64,000 nucleotides of DNA from Glandiceps talaboti. Its lineage: Eukaryota; Hemichordata; Enteropneusta; Spengelidae. The translations under genes and the position numbers were made by a program. The stretch lies in the NCBI RefSeq assembly GCF_964340395.1, contig NC_135550.1, positions 3,507,001 through 3,571,000 of the forward strand, read 5' to 3'. Under the pieces are notes generated by a model. That model saw only the letters and a list, made by a program, of their open reading frames with translations. It was not told where the DNA came from and made no database searches. Shown piece after piece: positions 24,701 to 30,700 of this stretch; position 1 is the first letter of the stretch, and each line of letters starts with the position of its first letter.

Positions 24701-27700
24701 CTGTAGTTTACGTGTGTTGAATGTTGAGTGACCTTACATTGAACTGTATGCAAATCATATGATATATAGAGAAACGCCCCATTAAATGACGTCACATCAT
24801 GAATAAGTAATAGCAAGGGAGATGCGGCAAGGGACAACAGTCGCTCGGGCCTTCGGCCCTCGATATCAGTTTGCGATTAGACTAGTGTTGCGCCGGATCG
24901 GAGTTTAGATAAAACGGAGGGAAAAAAGGCGCAAGCGACTGTCGACAGTCTAATAAAAGAGCTATTTTACATACTGGCTTTATGTATTCATAGCACTACA
25001 TAGTACAACATACTGATTTGAAATTGATTGTGCTGTGTACAACAATTTTACCAATTTAGTTAGAAGGGGATGGGGAAGGGGTTAATTCTGAGTCCTTTCT
25101 AAAAGAATAAGTTTTTTTACCTACTGATCTCACCCCTAATGTGTTGATTTATCATACATGTACAAACTATTGAACTGTTACTTGGCATAGCTATAGTACG
25201 AACTACATGTCTTATCAAAAATTACTTTTCTGTGTTTGTGTTTCACTTCTTCTCTGCTACCTGTGACCATCACCAAGTTTAATGCATGTCACCAGGCTAC
25301 ATGTGAAACCTTTTGTCTTGCTATTGTTTTACACCATAAACTACCAAGAAAGAAATATATTCCAAGGTGAACACAATATTAATCGGATTCTCAGAGAATA
25401 TATATTATGTGAATGACTGATAAACAAAGTTATAAACACAGACTTGTTTGATGATGATCTAGTAAAGGGCTATACTTACTCTGGCCAGGACTTCTATAGT
25501 ACTGACAGGATGCAAAGTTAGGAGGAAAATTAGATTTTACATCTCCCCAGGAATATCTAGTATCCACATTGAGTGCCATGACTGCAGTGTATACTGTGAG
25601 TAACATTTTCTCAGCAGATCATAATATTACATTTCCTTGGTATTAGAATGTATTTATTTTCAAGGCTATCATGTTGCCAGCAATATACTGGAGAACATAG
25701 ACAATAGTAAGTGAATTGAATTAGTAATCTAGTTTAGAAACTGCTGTAGTACAGAAAACATTTTGACATTTTTTAATTTCTATTTTGAAACCAATGACAT
25801 TTATCACATTTCATTATTCAAAAATTGGTTAAAATTAGCAGTGTGGTCAATGAAAAGACTCAAAACACCACCCCCACCCACCTCCCCATAGTGGTGTTTT
25901 GAGTCAGTGCCATGATTAAACTGAACAATTATGAACAGGACAAACAAGTGCCTCGAGGAGTGCAAACGTGTACATGTATGGAAAGCTGCAGTTGTGTTAA
26001 GTCTAAAGAAAACAATATATAGACTAAATGATGTGAACATATCTTTATATGATGCAAACAATTCATTATATGATGCAAGTACATCATTATGTGTGACAGT
26101 TATTGACATGGGTTATACAAGTATGTTAACTCCATTTATAATACTGTACTTGATAATTAGCTGAATTAATAAATATTAATAGTTCACTCAATCTAAGAGA
26201 TATCCTAGAACTTTTGGTTACTAAACCATGAATATTTTGTATGTCCGTGAACAGACAATCATACTTCTCATAGGGTTCCTATCTAAAGAGCTTTATACAT
26301 GTGAAACAATGGATTTTGGTTAGCAATTTACCAGATACACTTAAAATTACTGAAAATGTAACATGTAAAAATAAAATTAACTATGCAGTGTGCAGTATTA
26401 TGCTTTGAGAATAGTGTCTTTTGCAAGAACAAAAAGAGTGTTTCCTGTCAAGAGATGGGGGGGGGGGGTCATTGTGTTTTTTATTTGTCAGAGGGGGAGG
26501 GGGTGGATTGTTTTGTGGATGAATTGCAGGGGGGGGGGTCACTATTTTTAAGTACAACATGAACAAAAAGTCACTGGCCCACCTCCAGGTGTAAAAACTG
26601 ATCGCTCACTACACTCACATATAAACTGCAGTCAACAAAATGTGTCTAAAAATCCTGATTTATTCTGGATCTAGAAAATGTTAGCAGAATGTGTTCACTG
26701 GTTGACAGTGCTATCATATTTGCCTTGCCACGAAACACTAGAAATCAGGTTTCTTTCAAACAAAGGAGACTATAAAATGCAATGAACATGGCCCTCACTT
26801 CTGTCCAAAAGCTGTTTCTGAACAGTGCTGTTTAGTGGCCAAACTACATGATCTTTGTCTTGTGTAATAACCAGGTATAATGTGGAGGAACATAATGTAA
26901 GCTAATGAAAATGAAATTCTCAGCCCCTGGAAATTAATGACCTTTTCTTGCTTTAATAGCTAGACCTGTTAATCTCAATTGGAGATCATTGTTATGTTGT
27001 ACCTTGTTGAAAAGCTTACGAATTGATGATGTTGTCTTTACAGAGTATGGGATATTTCCATGCATGTGACATTGTACATAAGGACTTACAATCCAAAACA
27101 AACTTTCTAGAAAACAGAGACAAAGCAGTCATTACAGATTCCGGTGACACAAAGCCATGTGAAACAGACAGGTGAGTAGTTTATCAATACACACTGGACT
27201 AAAGCTTTGAAAATAAAAGATATGCATAATTGTTAGATTGGCACTATATGTCATTGGATGCATGGTGAGGTAACCACAATTCTATTTGGCAATATAGCAT
27301 TGCAAACATACTGATGAATTTCCTATGCTGCCATTACATAACACTCTGAATAACCTACATGTACACCCACTGAAAGAGTTGTGAAAATAATTTATACATC
27401 TGTGGAAATGCCAGCTTGTAAGCAAATGTAAAGGGGAAGAGAAGTCCAGGTTTACAGAAATAAAACTATGACTGTATAATTTATGCATAATCATGTGTCA
27501 TTATATAACTAAAATTAAGTAAACTTTTAACATAATGTACCTTGCAGACTTGAGCCTTTGAAGATGCATAAAATATTAAAAAGTAAAAAATTGCCATATT
27601 TTAATAGTCACAACATAAAAACATTTTACATGTGACTAAAATGGCTGCAACTTCAAGACCTGATACCAAGGAATATAATATTTTTGCCACACACTTGAGT

Positions 27701-30700
27701 TTCTAACATTCTGGTAACTCTTTCAGGCTTTATGCATTAGTTGAGAAAGTAATCATTCTGAAATTTCAAACCATTCCTGGATATCCTTTTGACAATGAAA
27801 TTCCTGAAAATTGCTGAAAACTCGTGGAAATTAAAGTTTGGTGCCATTTCAGTGTGTTTTATATTCTCCTATTTGTTATAACAAATACTTCATGATAATC
27901 ACTGAGTCTATTATTTGTCACCTTCCTTGCAGATGCCATAATTTTTTCTTCAAGCTTAAAGGCTATATCCGACAAATTTTGAAATCCCTGAAGAAGGTTT
28001 TGGGGGATCTATGTTGGTAGTGGGTCAAAATAGAACAAGAAGGTAGACTTATATCTTTTACTATACAAATAAGGGGTTCAGTGGTGCTATAGTCATGTTG
28101 TGGTGTCTGTCCATCAGTCTTGTTTGTGAGTGTGTGCAACCGCCATGCCAATGGTTTTGATATTTGGTGGTGATGTTCCCTTTGGTGTGTCTAATTGGGA
28201 AATTGTTGAAATCAAAATTGATTGGACCAGAGGTGTGCGTTTTGGGTAAAAAAAAATGTATAGAGAATCAAAACTTGCAGTCTCAGTAAAAGAGTAAAAG
28301 TTATAGTTTTATTGATGTCATGAAATCATGAAATCTTTTATAACGACTTTGCTGGATAGGCATGTGAATAAACATTAAACAACGACAAGACCCCACCCAT
28401 AGCAACAGTCAAATAATGGTGCATATTGCATAATAGGTGTAATAATATGTATTGGCATGTGGATAAACATTTTTTTGAATATCACAAAGTTTATAGCTAT
28501 GCTACTATCCCAGTAGCGCTATGATTAGCTGACACATTTACAAACTTCTCATGTCATTCTGAAAACTCCAAATTTTTGAAGATATACATTTAATCAACAT
28601 CACATGCAAAATGTAGGAAACCAGGTCTTATTTCTTTGTTATACATTTAATCAACATCACATGCAAAATGTAGGAAACCAGGTCTTATTCCTTTGTTATA
28701 CATTTAATCAACATCACATGCAAAATGTAGGAAACCAGGTCTTATTCCTTTGTTATACATTTAATCAACATCACATGCAAAATGTAGGAAACCAGGTCTT
28801 ATTCCTTTGTTATACATTTTAAAGAGTTTGAGAATTACAATTTCCACATTTTATGTGTGAAATACCCAGCCGGTCACTGTGATCAATACAAGACTGTAAT
28901 GACACGGGATACCATTTCCTACTATTCAAAGGTCATTCCCTTCTTTCTAAATATATCGCTACATTTTTTCCTGTCTAAATAACTACATATATTGCCAAAT
29001 TGAGTGGAATTTAACACTTTTTAGGAAAAAATGATCTGCCAAGCTCTTTCACTTCTGTACTCATTACTGGGACAAGCCATTAAAGAAGCAAGTCCACTTG
29101 TTATCAAAGAGTACCAATATTTACACATGTGATGATGGGCTCTTACATAACACAAGTAAACAGTGTAGTTCACAGCGTAAGATCATTTCTAAGGAGTGGG
29201 TCAATTGAGGCAAACCTTATCTCCGTCTTATATCAGTTGTTATCAATTTATTAGGCTATTATAAGTAACACTACAAACAGCTTTAGAGATGCAAACAACT
29301 TTTATGACACCCGTTTTCGTCAGGCAAGCCCGCGGGTTTGTTGCACTTGGACCGTTAATGGCTTGTGAATGTCATGTGAAGCAAGTTCGGCATGGCCAAG
29401 AGGGCCACCAGTTATAACTTTTGAAGTACAAACATCCATATTTATTTATTTATTTATTTATTCATGATTGATCTAAAAATTACAATGACTTATTTTATTC
29501 ATCTATCATTTTATTTCTCCATAACCTTAGTTTGATACACATTACAGTTTGTGGACTTCACAATATGTAAACAGAAATTTATATAAAAGAAATTTGATAA
29601 ATTAAATGCATATAGAAAACGAAAACAAGTATTGTAGTAAAATTTCTGTCCCAATTCTGATTCTAATTTCTGCTAAGAAACGCTGAAAGATATCAACAGA
29701 CTGAAGCCTGCCAGCATCTTTATGTAGAAGCAAGATCTTATAATTGCAAACATGGCTACTATGACAGAAATGTTTACTTGTTTACTCTGATTTCCTTGAA
29801 CACATTAAAGGCTGGCCATCATTATCAATATTGTCTGGTTCAGCTCATAAAATAGAAAGGCTTCAATCTGTTTCCAGAAAGATTTTACCCTTTTGCAATC
29901 AATAAAAATATTGGAAAGGTCGTTTTCATGTCATTACAAATGCTGCACTTACTGTTTTGTGTAATTTTCCATCTACATAAATTGAAACCATGAGAAGTAT
30001 TTATTAGTTGTTACCAATTTGTTTAAAATCAGGTCTCCATTTAGTCACATAACATAGTGTATTTGGAGGGATACAAGTCTTCTACAAAGATTTGTTTTGT
30101 CAGGTTTAGAAGTTCAAAAAAATTGAAAAAATAATTTTTCAGGACCCCTAAAAATCGATTCTGGTACAAAACACATTGAGGAGGTATGTTATCTTTTCAA
30201 CTGCTAAGGACCATTTTACCACACAAAGTAAACTGCCAAGTTTCCCATTAATATTATATATTTTCAATTGATATTTTCTTATCAATAGCAATGCTTTATC
30301 CCCTTATTAACGGGATCAGTTGAAAAGTATGGCCCAAGTGATTAAATTGGTTGCTTAGCTGGGCCACATTGTACTATCATACAAGTCAGCATGTGTTTTC
30401 CAGGAATTGATCCACAAACCTTTAGTTTTGCCAACATTTAGAGTTAGGCCTGCCACACTGCTAATTTAACTTATTAACAATATTTATCACATCAGTAGTG
30501 AAAGTGTCACCAGACACCAATATGATATATGTAGTTTCATCAACCACCTGTGAAATATACATAAGTCTAAGTAGTGTCATCAACCACCTGTGAAATATAT
30601 GTCAGTATGTCAAAGTAGTGTCGTCAACCATCTGTGAAATATACGTATGTCAAAGTAGTATCATCAGCCTTCTGTGAAATATACGTATGTCTAAGTAGCG

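Larger units (their letters stand above)
20366..26610. mobile_element. 6.2 kb TIR element with G-run ends, in intron h-i
   Basis: The ends are AGTGAGCGATCAGTTTTTCA at left and its complement (first 18 bases perfect) at right. The left end runs into a G-run (20389-20404). The right end carries complementary-sense G-rich motifs (GGGGGGGTCA at about 26460 and 26530) at 26455-26545. The TIR resembles that of the Harbinger-like element at 5555 (CGGTCAGTTTCTCCAGCCTGG). I cannot define a target duplication. The interior is a mix of nested elements and no intact transposase is seen. Confidence 0.6.
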
